The translations under genes and the position numbers were made by a program. The notes under the pieces were generated by a model that saw only the letters and a list, made by a program, of their open reading frames with translations, was not told where the DNA came from and ran no database searches. Shown here piece by piece: positions 12,860-20,680 of a stretch of DNA of 64,000 bases (the stretch's first letter is position 1; each line of letters begins with the position of its first letter). This DNA comes from an uncultured Oscillibacter sp. (GTDB lineage: Bacteria; Bacillota; Clostridia; Oscillospirales; Oscillospiraceae), in the NCBI GenBank assembly GCA_910589315.1, contig CAJUTB010000009.1:8170-72169 (forward strand). The letters are read 5' to 3'.

Positions 12860-15100
12860 ATGAGGGAGGGCCAACAGTTGCGTGATAATCACAGCTTGAT
12901 TGAATATCTTCTGACCGGGGTGAATCTTTTGGAACCTGGCGGAGCAGAAGCCTCCAGCCAAGGACCGTCCCAAACGCGGCCGCCCTTGCTCAACGAACAA
13001 GACCGAGAAAATGCAAAACAGATTCGGCATTTTATCGACCAAATGCCCGGCGGCTTTTTCATCTACCGCGCCCATGGAGAGCAGGAACTTCTTTACGCCA
13101 ACCGGGCGCTTTTGCGCATTTTCGGTTGTGAGACGGAGGAAGAACTTCGCGCGATGACCGGCAACTCCTTCCGCGGGCTCGTTCACCCCGACGACCTTGA
13201 GGATGTGGAAGCCAGCATTTGGGAACAAATCACCAAAAGCCAGTATGACCTGGATTATGTGGAATACCGCATTATTCGAAAAGACGGGCAGATTTGCTGG
13301 GTGGAGGATTACGGTCACTTCCTCCACAGCATCGCCGGGGATGTATTTTACGTTTTTCTTGCGGACGCAACGGAAAAACGTATCCATCAAATCGAGGAGC
13401 GGGCCGCTCTTTTGGACGAAAACAGCCTTCGGCAGCAGCAGCTGCAAAACCAGTCGGAGGAGTATAGCCTCGCTCTCGAGCATATCAACGACGAATTGCA
13501 GCGCCGTCTGGAATTGATCGGCGGACTCAGCATCAACTATGAATCCATGTTTTATGTAGACTTGCAGGGGGACTTTATTCAGCCCTACCGAGTGGGCAGC
13601 CATCCGGAATATCAGTTTGGCAAGGACCTCCAAGTCCGCCGGTTTTCCGGTTTTGCCGACGATTACTGCAAAACCTGGGTTCATCCCGAAGACCAGGAAA
13701 TCTTCTCCCGGTCTGTAAATCCCGCTTATATTCAGCAGACCCTGGAAAATCAAAAATCCTTTCATGCAAACTTCCGTATCCTGAAGGATGGGGATATCAA
13801 ATATTTGCAGCTTTTCATCGTCAATGTGGGCGAGAAAGGAACGGTTTCGCAAATCATGTTCGGACTCCGCAGCGTTGACGAGGAGATCCGCCAGGAAATG
13901 GAACGCAATCAGCTTCTGGAAAACGCGCTCCATCAGGCCAAAGCCGCCAATCTGGCCCGTAATACCTTCCTCTCCAACATGTCCCACGATATGCGGACCC
14001 CCCTGAATGCAATCGTCGGCTTCACATCTCTTGCCAAAACGCACAAGGATGATTCCAGCCGCCTGCAAAGCTACCTGGACGCCATTGAGCGTTCCAGCGC
14101 GCAGCTGCTGCAATTGATGGACGACGTATTGGAAATCTCCTGGTTTGAATCCGGCAGTATTCACATGGAGGAGACGGCGTGCAACCTTTTGGATGTTGCC
14201 CGTGATGTTCAGGAACACAGTTTACCCCAGGCCGCAGAAAAAAACCTGGCGTTTTCCGTGGCTTTTACCGGCTTGGAGCATCCCACGGTTTTCGCAGACC
14301 GGGAAAAATTGACCCAGGTCCTCCTCCGCCTCATTGGCAATTCCATCAAATACACGGAACCGGGCGGGCGCGTCACCGTTACCTTTGCCGAGCAGAACGC
14401 CACCCGGCTCTATGCCGCGTATCAATTCATTGTCGAGGACACCGGCATTGGCATCAGCGAGGATTTCATTGGACATATTTTCGAGCCATTCGAGCGGCAG
14501 AAAAACACTACCATGAGCGGTATTCAAGGCGCAGGTCTGGGTCTTCCGATTGTCAAGAGCATTGTAGATATGATGGGCGGCACAATTGAAGCCAAAAGCA
14601 CACCCGACAAGGGAAGCACGTTTATCGTCTCCCTAAGCCTCCGTATGCAAAGCGAACAGAAATCGGAAACTACGGCCGCCCAGCGGATGAAGGACAAAGA
14701 ATCCCAGCGGATTCTAGTCGTGGAGGACAACCCTCTGAATATGGAAATTGCGGTTGCCTTGCTGGAAGACGAAGGCTTCCTGGTAGATACGGCGGAAAAT
14801 GGACAACTTGCCTTGGAAAAAGTACAAGCCTCCCAGCCTGGCGAGTACGCCTTGATTTTGATGGACCTGCAAATGCCGGTTATGGACGGACACAGCGCCG
14901 CACGGGCCATCCGAGCGCTGGAAAACCCGGCGTTAGCGAGTATTCCGATCATCGCCCTGTCGGCCAACACCTTCGACGAGGACCGCAGAATGTCGGCGGA
15001 AAGCGGGATGAATGCACATATGGCAAAGCCAATTGACATCCCGCTTCTGCTGGAGCTGATGGAACGCACCCTGGATCAACAGACCCACAACAACGGTTGA
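12860..15100 (+). CDS. PAS-PAS hybrid sensor histidine kinase
   Basis: 746 aa, no membrane segment or signal peptide, so a soluble sensor. Order: PAS about 55-170 (YANRALLRIFGCETEEEL, WVEDYG), coiled coil, second PAS about 225-345, HisKA with phospho-acceptor H376 (SNMSHDMRTPLNAI), HATPase with N-box GNSIKY, DTGIGIS and GAGLGLPIV, then a receiver domain with phospho-Asp D669 (LILMDLQMPVMDG). No partner regulator lies nearby. The ATG at 12860 has no ribosome site; an in-frame TTG at 12878 follows GGGAGGG with good spacing and may be the true start. It is cargo of element 2 and lies against its right att site. A link to sporulation phosphorelay is only a guess. Confidence 0.92.
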   Translation: MREGQQLRDNHSLIEYLLTGVNLLEPGGAEASSQGPSQTRPPLLNEQDRENAKQIRHFIDQMPGGFFIYRAHGEQELLYANRALLRIFGCETEEELRAMTGNSFRGLVHPDDLEDVEASIWEQITKSQYDLDYVEYRIIRKDGQICWVEDYGHFLHSIAGDVFYVFLADATEKRIHQIEERAALLDENSLRQQQLQNQSEEYSLALEHINDELQRRLELIGGLSINYESMFYVDLQGDFIQPYRVGSHPEYQFGKDLQVRRFSGFADDYCKTWVHPEDQEIFSRSVNPAYIQQTLENQKSFHANFRILKDGDIKYLQLFIVNVGEKGTVSQIMFGLRSVDEEIRQEMERNQLLENALHQAKAANLARNTFLSNMSHDMRTPLNAIVGFTSLAKTHKDDSSRLQSYLDAIERSSAQLLQLMDDVLEISWFESGSIHMEETACNLLDVARDVQEHSLPQAAEKNLAFSVAFTGLEHPTVFADREKLTQVLLRLIGNSIKYTEPGGRVTVTFAEQNATRLYAAYQFIVEDTGIGISEDFIGHIFEPFERQKNTTMSGIQGAGLGLPIVKSIVDMMGGTIEAKSTPDKGSTFIVSLSLRMQSEQKSETTAAQRMKDKESQRILVVEDNPLNMEIAVALLEDEGFLVDTAENGQLALEKVQASQPGEYALILMDLQMPVMDGHSAARAIRALENPALASIPIIALSANTFDEDRRMSAESGMNAHMAKPIDIPLLLELMERTLDQQTHNNG

Positions 15101-15118
15101 GGTTGTTCTTACAGCGTT

Positions 15119-15126
15119 GCAGCAGA
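15119..15126 (+). repeat. Right attachment site core of element 2 (GCAGCAGA)
   Basis: Second copy of GCAGCAGA directly before resumption of cotJC (GCAGAAAGCACGCGTT). Confidence 0.78.
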
Positions 15127-15316
15127 GCAGAAAGCACGCGTTACCTACGACAACATTCTTCGGCTGTCTGACGACCCGGATGTTAACGACGTCATCAAAT
15201 TCCTGCGTGCGCGGGAAATCGTCCATTTCCAAAGATTTGGCGAAGGCTTGCGTCTTGCAAAGGACAAGATAAACGAGAAAAACGTTTATTATATGAACCC
15301 CTCTTTCGACAAATAA
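15127..15316 (+). CDS. cotJC: cotJC segment 3 of 3 (C-terminal part)
   Basis: 190 bases beginning with the last base of the Glu136 codon and ending at TAA 15314-15316. They encode QKARVTYDNILRLSDDPDVN, then FLRAREIVHFQRFGEGLRLA and the tail YYMNPSFDK; H169 is the last metal ligand by family. No start codon or ribosome site belongs to it. Adding the three segments (187+220+190 = 597 bases) gives exactly 198 codons plus stop, the usual CotJC length. Confidence 0.9.
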
Positions 15317-15349
15317 AAAAGGCGGCGGCATTTTGCCGCCGCCTTTTTT
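15315..15349. terminator. Bidirectional terminator between cotJC and ligA
   Basis: Stem GGCGGCGGCA / TGCCGCCGCC with a TT(T) loop, A6 before and T6 after, serving both converging genes. That the operon terminator survives right after segment 3 supports cotJC still being a working gene. Confidence 0.9.
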
Positions 15350-17325
15350 CACTCCAGCATCTTTGCAAACTCATCCTCTGTCAAAATGGGGATGTTCAAT
15401 TCCTGCGCCTTTTTCAGCTTGCTTCCGGCAGCCTCCCCTGCCACTACATAAGTCGTCCGCTTGGACACGGAACCGGCCGCCTTGCCGCCCCGTTCCTCAA
15501 TCATTGCCTGCGCCGCTTTCCGGTCAAAACGGGTAAGCGTTCCCGTCAGAACGAAGGTCATCCCTGCAAACCGTTCGTCTACCAGCTCCGCTTTACTCTC
15601 CATGTTCACTCCGGCGGCTTTCAGGCGGGCAAGCAGATCCTGCGCCTGCGGCGAGGACAGGTAGTCTATTATGCATTGGGCCGTCACGCCGCCTACGTCG
15701 TCAATTTCCGTCAATTCTTCCAAGCTGGCCCCGGACAGGCCGTCCATTGTGCGAAAATGAGTGGATAAGATCTTCGCCGCCTTCTCCCCCACCTGCCGGA
15801 TACCAAGACCGTAAATCAGTTTTGCAAGATCGTTGTCTTTGGATTTTTCAATCGCTTTTACAAGGTTTTCCGCCGACTTCTTCCCTTTTCCCTCCAATTT
15901 GGCAACATCCTCCGCCTGAAGACTGTATAAATCGGCAGGACTGGAAATCAAGTCGTTTTCAACAAGAGCCTGTACCATAGCGGGGCCAAGTCCTTCAATG
16001 TCCATGGCATCCCGGCTGGCGAAGTGGGTTAGATTGCGCAGAAGCTGGGCGGGACATTCCGCGCCGGTACAGCGAAGGGCTGCGCCGTCTTCATCCCGGC
16101 GAACCGGTGCGCCGCAGACCGGGCAAACCGCCGGGAGCTGATAGGGCGTCGTATCTTCCGGCCGTTCCTTCGTCAGCACTTCCACGATTTCCGGGATGAT
16201 TTCCCCAGCCTTCTGCACAATTACGGTATCTCCAATACGGATGTCTTTTTCAGTGATAAAATCCTGATTGTGGAGTGTGGCAGTTGTGACGGTTGTCCCT
16301 GCTAGGCGGACAGGTGTCAGGATCGCCTTGGGGGTGAGAACGCCTGTGCGGCCCACTTGGATGACAATGTCTAATACTTGCGCCGGTTTTTTCTCCGGCG
16401 GGTACTTGAACGCAACTGCCCATTTGGGGAATTTGGCGGTACTGCCTAATTTTTCACGGTCTGACAAGTGATCAACCTTTACAACTGCTCCGTCGATATC
16501 GAAAGGATATTCCATTCGTTCATCATTGATCCGCACAAATTCCGTCTGGCATTCGGCTGCGCTGGAAAGTGTTTTATGCGGAATTACACGGAAACGCTGC
16601 GAGGCCAAATAATCTAATGTCTCTGTATGGGAGACAAATTCCTTCCCCTCTGCCAACTGCAAATTAAAAACCTGAATACTCAATTTTCGTTCCGCCGCCA
16701 CCTTCGGGTCCAACTGCCTAAGAGACCCGGCGGCAGCGTTGCGGGGGTTCGCCAGCAGCGGTTTCCCCTGCAATTCCCGCTGGGTGTTCAGCTCCTCAAA
16801 CACGGCGCGGGACATATACACCTCGCCGCGGACGATCAGGCGGGGCAGCTTGTCCGGCAGCGTCATTGGAATCGAGCGGATGGTTTTCAGATTTTCCGTC
16901 ACGTCCTCGCCTGTGCGGCCGTCCCCGCGGGTCGCCCCACGGACAAACACGCCGTCCCGGTATTCCAACGCCACCGACAGCCCGTCCACTTTGGGTTCCA
17001 CGGAGTAACGGACATCCGGCCCAAGGGCCTCCTCCATCCGCTGAAAATACTCCGCCGCTTCTTCTGCGCTGAACACGTCCTGCAAACTTTCCAGCGGAAC
17101 CTCGTGGGCATAGGGGGAAAACCCTTCCAGGGTTTTCCCGCCGATGCGCTGGGTGGGGGAATCCGGCGTTATTTCTTCCGGATGCAGGGTTTCCAGCTCC
17201 ACCAGACGGCGGTTGAGCATGTCGTACTCATAGTCGCTTATGGTGGGGGCGTCCAGCACGTAATAGCGGTAGCCGTTTTCGTTCAGCGTGTCCCGCAGCT
17301 GTTTGATTTCCTCGCGGTAGTCCAT
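15349..17325 (-). CDS. ligA: NAD-dependent DNA ligase LigA
   Basis: Seals nicks in replication and repair using NAD+. Visible: Ia domain (NGYRYYVLDAPTISDYEYD), adenylation motif EPKVDGLSVALEYRDG with the nucleophilic Lys, OB fold, C4 zinc finger (CPVCGAPV ... CTGAECPAQ), HhH domain and a C-terminal BRCT domain (FAGMTFVLTGTLTRFDRKAA). 658 aa, normal. The ATG at 17325 has AGGGAGG 5 bases upstream; the in-frame TTG at 17346 lies before that site. Next gene upstream is yunB, 22 bases away. Confidence 0.97.
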   Translation of the reverse strand: MDYREEIKQLRDTLNENGYRYYVLDAPTISDYEYDMLNRRLVELETLHPEEITPDSPTQRIGGKTLEGFSPYAHEVPLESLQDVFSAEEAAEYFQRMEEALGPDVRYSVEPKVDGLSVALEYRDGVFVRGATRGDGRTGEDVTENLKTIRSIPMTLPDKLPRLIVRGEVYMSRAVFEELNTQRELQGKPLLANPRNAAAGSLRQLDPKVAAERKLSIQVFNLQLAEGKEFVSHTETLDYLASQRFRVIPHKTLSSAAECQTEFVRINDERMEYPFDIDGAVVKVDHLSDREKLGSTAKFPKWAVAFKYPPEKKPAQVLDIVIQVGRTGVLTPKAILTPVRLAGTTVTTATLHNQDFITEKDIRIGDTVIVQKAGEIIPEIVEVLTKERPEDTTPYQLPAVCPVCGAPVRRDEDGAALRCTGAECPAQLLRNLTHFASRDAMDIEGLGPAMVQALVENDLISSPADLYSLQAEDVAKLEGKGKKSAENLVKAIEKSKDNDLAKLIYGLGIRQVGEKAAKILSTHFRTMDGLSGASLEELTEIDDVGGVTAQCIIDYLSSPQAQDLLARLKAAGVNMESKAELVDERFAGMTFVLTGTLTRFDRKAAQAMIEERGGKAAGSVSKRTTYVVAGEAAGSKLKKAQELNIPILTEDEFAKMLE

Positions 17326-17346
17326 GGTATCCTCCCTGTTGTTCAA

Positions 17347-18045
17347 TTAGTTCAAAATATAGTCTTTTGCGTCGCTTTCGTAGCTCGAAGGCGTCGTACT
17401 GAAATAGGTGTAGGTATCCGGCACAGAACCGACGATCACCGTTTCCGCTACGGTAACATTGTTGGAAACGACGACGGCGGTGGAAAATCCCGGCAGCAAA
17501 ATGCTGGCGGATACGTCAATTTTTAGTACAATTTTGTGTTTCGTCTGGTTGATCCCGGCAGAGGTAAATTCATTTTCAAACGTTGCCGAGGACGAGCCCA
17601 CCGATTCCATCCGCACAGAAATCCGCGGCCCGCGGCCTGCCAGAAGCGTCGAGCCGGTGAGCGTTCCCACCGGAATGGACAAATCCCGCGCCGATACCTG
17701 GTCAACTCGTTTCAGGATGATGTCCAGAATCTTGGACTGCAAGCGGTTGAAGGCCGCCATGTTGCTGTAAACCGCTGTAATCCGGCCCTCGCGGTCCTTC
17801 TCAAAGGAGATCAAATCGTCATAATTGATTTCGCCGTTATCAATGGCCTCGTCCACCGCTTCGCTGACGATGGAATTGATGGCGTTGGACACCCGCGTCA
17901 CCGCAAGGCTTTCCAGGATGGGACGCATCTGAACGGTTGCGCGGAAGGTCAGCGTCAATAGCAGAACGACGGCGGAAAACGCCGCAAAACGCAGAAATGT
18001 CCGGCGGTTCAGCCGCCGCTGGAAGTAGAAAAAACCAGAGCGCAT
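17347..18045 (-). CDS. yunB: Sporulation protein YunB
   Basis: 232 aa, one N-terminal membrane helix (FLRFAAFSAVVLLLTLTF) then an exported domain. Family markers: NAINSIVSEAVDEAI, YDDLISFEKDREGRITAVYSN, IPVGTLTGSTLLAGRGP, and ENEFTSAGINQTKHKI ending in AETVIVGSVPDTY. YunB is needed for proper Bacillus sporulation, mother-cell side; its molecular task is unknown. GGAGGAGG precedes the ATG. Confidence 0.92.
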   Translation of the reverse strand: MRSGFFYFQRRLNRRTFLRFAAFSAVVLLLTLTFRATVQMRPILESLAVTRVSNAINSIVSEAVDEAIDNGEINYDDLISFEKDREGRITAVYSNMAAFNRLQSKILDIILKRVDQVSARDLSIPVGTLTGSTLLAGRGPRISVRMESVGSSSATFENEFTSAGINQTKHKIVLKIDVSASILLPGFSTAVVVSNNVTVAETVIVGSVPDTYTYFSTTPSSYESDAKDYILN

Positions 18046-18121
18046 ACGCCCACCTCCTCCCGGAATTCTATGCAGGAGAGCTTGGGCATATGGCCCGGAA
18101 TTTTTCAGGACAGTCCTGGAT

Positions 18122-19510
18122 TTAAGACAGCTGGTTTACCAATTCCTTAAACACGTTTCCGCGTTCCATGAAGTTCGCAAACCGGTCAAACGACGTGCTG
18201 GCAGGGGATAAAATCACCACGTCCCCTTCTCCTGACCGGCTCTGAGCCAGGGAAACCGCCTCCGGATAGGTTTCCACGTCGATGATCTCCAATCCGTCAA
18301 AATTGTCCGCCCGCTCCACGGAAGCGCGTATGACGCCTGCCGTTGCGCCGCAGAGAATAAGCAGCTTCACATGATCATTGACCACTGGTCCGAGGCTTTC
18401 GTAGGAAATCCCCTTGTCCTTTCCGCCGGCAATGAGGATGACTTTTTCCGGGAACGAATTCAGGCCAGCGATTGTCCGGCTGGGACTGGAAGCAATGGAG
18501 TCGTTATAGTACCGGACGCCACGAAGGGTCCGAACCAGTTCAATCCGGTGTGCAACGCCGCTGAAATTTCGGGCAAATTCCCGAATGATTTCATCGGGGA
18601 CCAAGCCGTCCACAGCGGCAATTGCCGCCATGTAGTTTTCGACGTTGTGGACGCCCGGAAGTTGGATGTCCGCCAATGGCAATACGCAGCGGCTGTCTTT
18701 TTCATTGGCCACCCAAATCGCATTCGGTTTTCCGGAGGAACCCGCACCGATATAAACGCCGCGTTCCAGCGGTGTCCGGCGGCTGAAGCGCACGACGCTT
18801 CCGACGGCCTTTTCCGAGAGTTTCCGCGTAATTTCGTTATCAGCATTAAAAACCGCAATATCTTGTGCAGCTTGATATATAAAGATATTTTCCTTTGCAG
18901 CGATATACTCTGCGAAATCTTTATGCACGTCCAAATGATTCGGAGCCAAATTCGTCATAACGGCAATATGAGGACTGTGCGTCATGGTCATGAGCTGAAA
19001 AGAACTCAGCTCCAACACCGCAATATCCTCCGGTTTCATACCGCCGGTGTCCGCCAGCAGCGGATGGCCAATGTTTCCCCCCAGGTGAACGGTACGCCCC
19101 GCCGCCCGCAGAAGTTCCGCAATTATGGTGGTGGTGGTGGTTTTTCCGTCGCTGCCTGTGACGGCGATGATCGGGCAGGGACAGACCTCGAAAAAGACTT
19201 CCATTTCGCTGGTCAGCATCCCTCCCCGCTCCACAGCGGCAGTCAGCTCTGGAAGATCCGGCCGCATACCGGGGGTACGGAAGATTACATCCGCGTTCAA
19301 ATCGTTCAGATAATCCTCCCCCAGCTGAAGGCGGCACCCATTTTCTTTCAGCTCCTCCCCAAAACGTCCCAGCTCTGTTTTTTTATCGCAGGCCGTTACC
19401 GACACCCCGCGGGACAACAGCAGCTCAATCAAGGGACGGTTTGACACGCCAATCCCAATCACCGCCACCGTCTTGTTTTTCAGGGAGTCCAGATAGTCCT
19501 CAAATTGCAT
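18122..19510 (-). CDS. murD: UDP-N-acetylmuramoylalanine--D-glutamate ligase MurD
   Basis: Cytoplasmic Mur ligase that adds D-Glu to UDP-MurNAc-L-Ala in peptidoglycan synthesis. N-terminal Rossmann region (KTVAVIGIGVSNRPLIELLL), ATP loop GSDGKTTTTT, NLAPNHLDVH, and the C-terminal domain with YNDSIASSPSRTIAGL and GGKDKG. 462 aa. The start at 19510 is chosen for AAGGAG 9 bases upstream; the longer ORF to 19591 adds an unlike N-terminus. No mur neighbours here. Confidence 0.95.
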   Translation of the reverse strand: MQFEDYLDSLKNKTVAVIGIGVSNRPLIELLLSRGVSVTACDKKTELGRFGEELKENGCRLQLGEDYLNDLNADVIFRTPGMRPDLPELTAAVERGGMLTSEMEVFFEVCPCPIIAVTGSDGKTTTTTIIAELLRAAGRTVHLGGNIGHPLLADTGGMKPEDIAVLELSSFQLMTMTHSPHIAVMTNLAPNHLDVHKDFAEYIAAKENIFIYQAAQDIAVFNADNEITRKLSEKAVGSVVRFSRRTPLERGVYIGAGSSGKPNAIWVANEKDSRCVLPLADIQLPGVHNVENYMAAIAAVDGLVPDEIIREFARNFSGVAHRIELVRTLRGVRYYNDSIASSPSRTIAGLNSFPEKVILIAGGKDKGISYESLGPVVNDHVKLLILCGATAGVIRASVERADNFDGLEIIDVETYPEAVSLAQSRSGEGDVVILSPASTSFDRFANFMERGNVFKELVNQLS

Positions 19511-19616
19511 CGGAAATCGCTCCTTAAAATGTCCGCCGCAGCCCGGCGGGTTTTTCTCTACGATGATACCACGCCTTCCGAAAAATAGCAACGACTTTCG
19601 TTACATTGGCATTTAC

Positions 19617-19670
19617 GCAGCCTTCCAGGGACGCTGCCCCTGGACCCCGCAAGCCTTTGTAAAGGCTTGA
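19617..19670. repeat. Paired-hairpin intergenic repeat, copy 1
   Basis: CCAGGGACGCTGCCCCTGG followed by ACCCC and a second hairpin AAGCCTTTGTAAAGGCTT. The same plan (CCAGGG..CCCCTGGACCCC plus a second hairpin) recurs at 46217-46269. Its 3' edge overlaps the promoter of the next gene. Confidence 0.55.
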
Positions 19671-19695
19671 GCGAAACTTTTATTTATGGTACAAT
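19667..19695 (+). promoter_or_regulatory. Sigma-A promoter of the frameshifted small gene
   Basis: TTGAGC (19667-19672), 17-base spacer, TACAAT (19690-19695), 17 bases before the ATG at 19713. Confidence 0.55.
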
Positions 19696-19712
19696 AAAGA
19701 GGGTGACACATT

Positions 19713-20164
19713 ATGCAGCAAGAGATAATTTTTCCAAAAAAGGAAATTCCCTTTGAAGTTCCTTCCGGCATCTGCGTACAATATGCGGAAGGTTTTGACG
19801 AGATAAATGAAAAAACGGTGCGTAAAATTATTAAAAACGTTCGCAAGGGAACGTTTCAGCATTTGTATTTGGCTTTAGACCCCGATGGAGAATCGAGCTT
19901 TTTTCAGATGGTCCGGCAAAACGGGTATGCTGCGCTCGCTATTGGAATAGAAACCTGTGTGGACAACTGTGTAAAATGGACCAGCTATTTGAGTTACAAT
20001 TCACGATATGCCGCTTCGGACGAAGTATCGCCGATACGATATGACCAGGATATTTTTTGAAAAAATATACGATTCAGGATTCAGACGCCGTATCCAAATG
20101 TGTCGAGTGGTTCATCCGGACCGGAACGCCTTATCCGGGAATCGACTGGGCAAAACCGTTTTGA
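19713..20164 (+). pseudogene. Small unknown protein, frameshifted near its C-terminus
   Basis: The ATG at 19713 (GAGGGTG upstream) opens 115 codons that stop at TGA 20058-20060 within a T6-G-A6 stretch. One more T would let the frame run on as FLKKYTIQDSDAVSKCVEWF ... GIDWAKPF to a TGA at 20162-20164, a protein of about 150 aa. The downstream piece has good coding character and no start, so I read one gene with a one-base loss, either real, a phase switch in the homopolymer, or a sequencing error. Family not recognised. rnpB follows 60 bases later. Confidence 0.6.
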
Positions 20165-20189
20165 TTTCCGGAAAGTCTTTCAAACGCGG

Positions 20190-20218
20190 TTGACAACTTC
20201 TGTACTTTTATGTAAAAT
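20190..20218 (+). promoter_or_regulatory. Sigma-A promoter of rnpB
   Basis: TTGACA (20190-20195), 17-base spacer, TAAAAT (20213-20218), placing the start of transcription at about 20226, where the P1 stem begins. Confidence 0.8.
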
Positions 20219-20225
20219 AGATGCC

Positions 20226-20633
20226 GCGAGGAAAACAGACAGTCGCGTGGGCAGGCCGAAAGGCCGTCTATGAGGAAAGTCCGGGCTCCACAGGGCAAGG
20301 ATAACGGGTAACGCCCGCCGAAGGCGACTTCAGGAAAAGTGCAACAGAGATATACCGCCCCGCCCTCCCTTCGGGGAACGCGCCGTGACGCAGAGTCGGC
20401 GGCATAGCCGGTGATGACGCGAAACGGGCTGGCGGAGTAAGGATGGAAAGGTGTGGTAAGAGCGCACCCGACGGCGTGGAAGCGTCCGTCGCTGTAAACT
20501 CTATCCGGAGCAACACCGGTATGGGAGCGCACAGGCTGGCCCGGCCGCTCCCGGGGTGGCTAGAGCGCGTTGGTAACAGCGCGTCGAGATAGATGACTGT
20601 CAAATACAGAACCCGGCTTACAGTTTTGCTCGC
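20226..20633 (+). ncRNA. rnpB: RNase P RNA, bacterial class A
   Basis: Catalytic RNA that matures tRNA 5' ends. Conserved blocks in order: GAGGAAAGTCCGGGCTCC, a CAGGGCAAGGATAACGGGTA region, AACAGAGATATACC, GTGGTAAGAGCGCACC, AAACTCTATCCGGAGCAA, AGATAGATGACTGTC and ACAGAACCCGGCTTAC. The ends GCGAGGAAAAC (20226) and GTTTTGCTCGC (to 20633) pair as P1 with one mismatch and set the borders. Confidence 0.95.
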
Positions 20634-20642
20634 AAAGAATAT

Positions 20643-20680
20643 GGCCCCGGCTGCGGAATACGCGGCCGGGGCCTGTTTTT
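20643..20680 (+). terminator. Terminator of rnpB
   Basis: GGCCCCGGC ... GCCGGGGCC stem followed by TGTTTTT. Confidence 0.85.

Larger units (their letters stand above)
10527..15126. mobile_element. Element 2: serine-recombinase intervening element in cotJC (4,600 bp)
   Basis: DNA between cotJC segments 2 and 3. Removing it with one copy of GCAGCAGA left behind restores the frame. All genes are on the plus strand, as is cotJ: a 49-aa ORF, a serine recombinase unlike that of element 1, an 86-aa coiled-coil protein with its own promoter and terminator, and a hybrid histidine kinase ending 18 bases before the right core. The reconstructed circle junction has AGCG/CGCT flanks placed symmetrically around the shared core. 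No phage or conjugation genes are visible. Confidence 0.87.

Noticed and set aside
12860..15100. Two-component pair with an adjacent response regulator
   Set aside because: No response-regulator gene lies next to the kinase; the only receiver domain is its own C-terminal one.
6818..15126. Prophage or conjugative element
   Set aside because: No capsid, tail, lysis, relaxase or type IV secretion genes; two separate att cores and two unrelated recombinases point to two small intervening elements.
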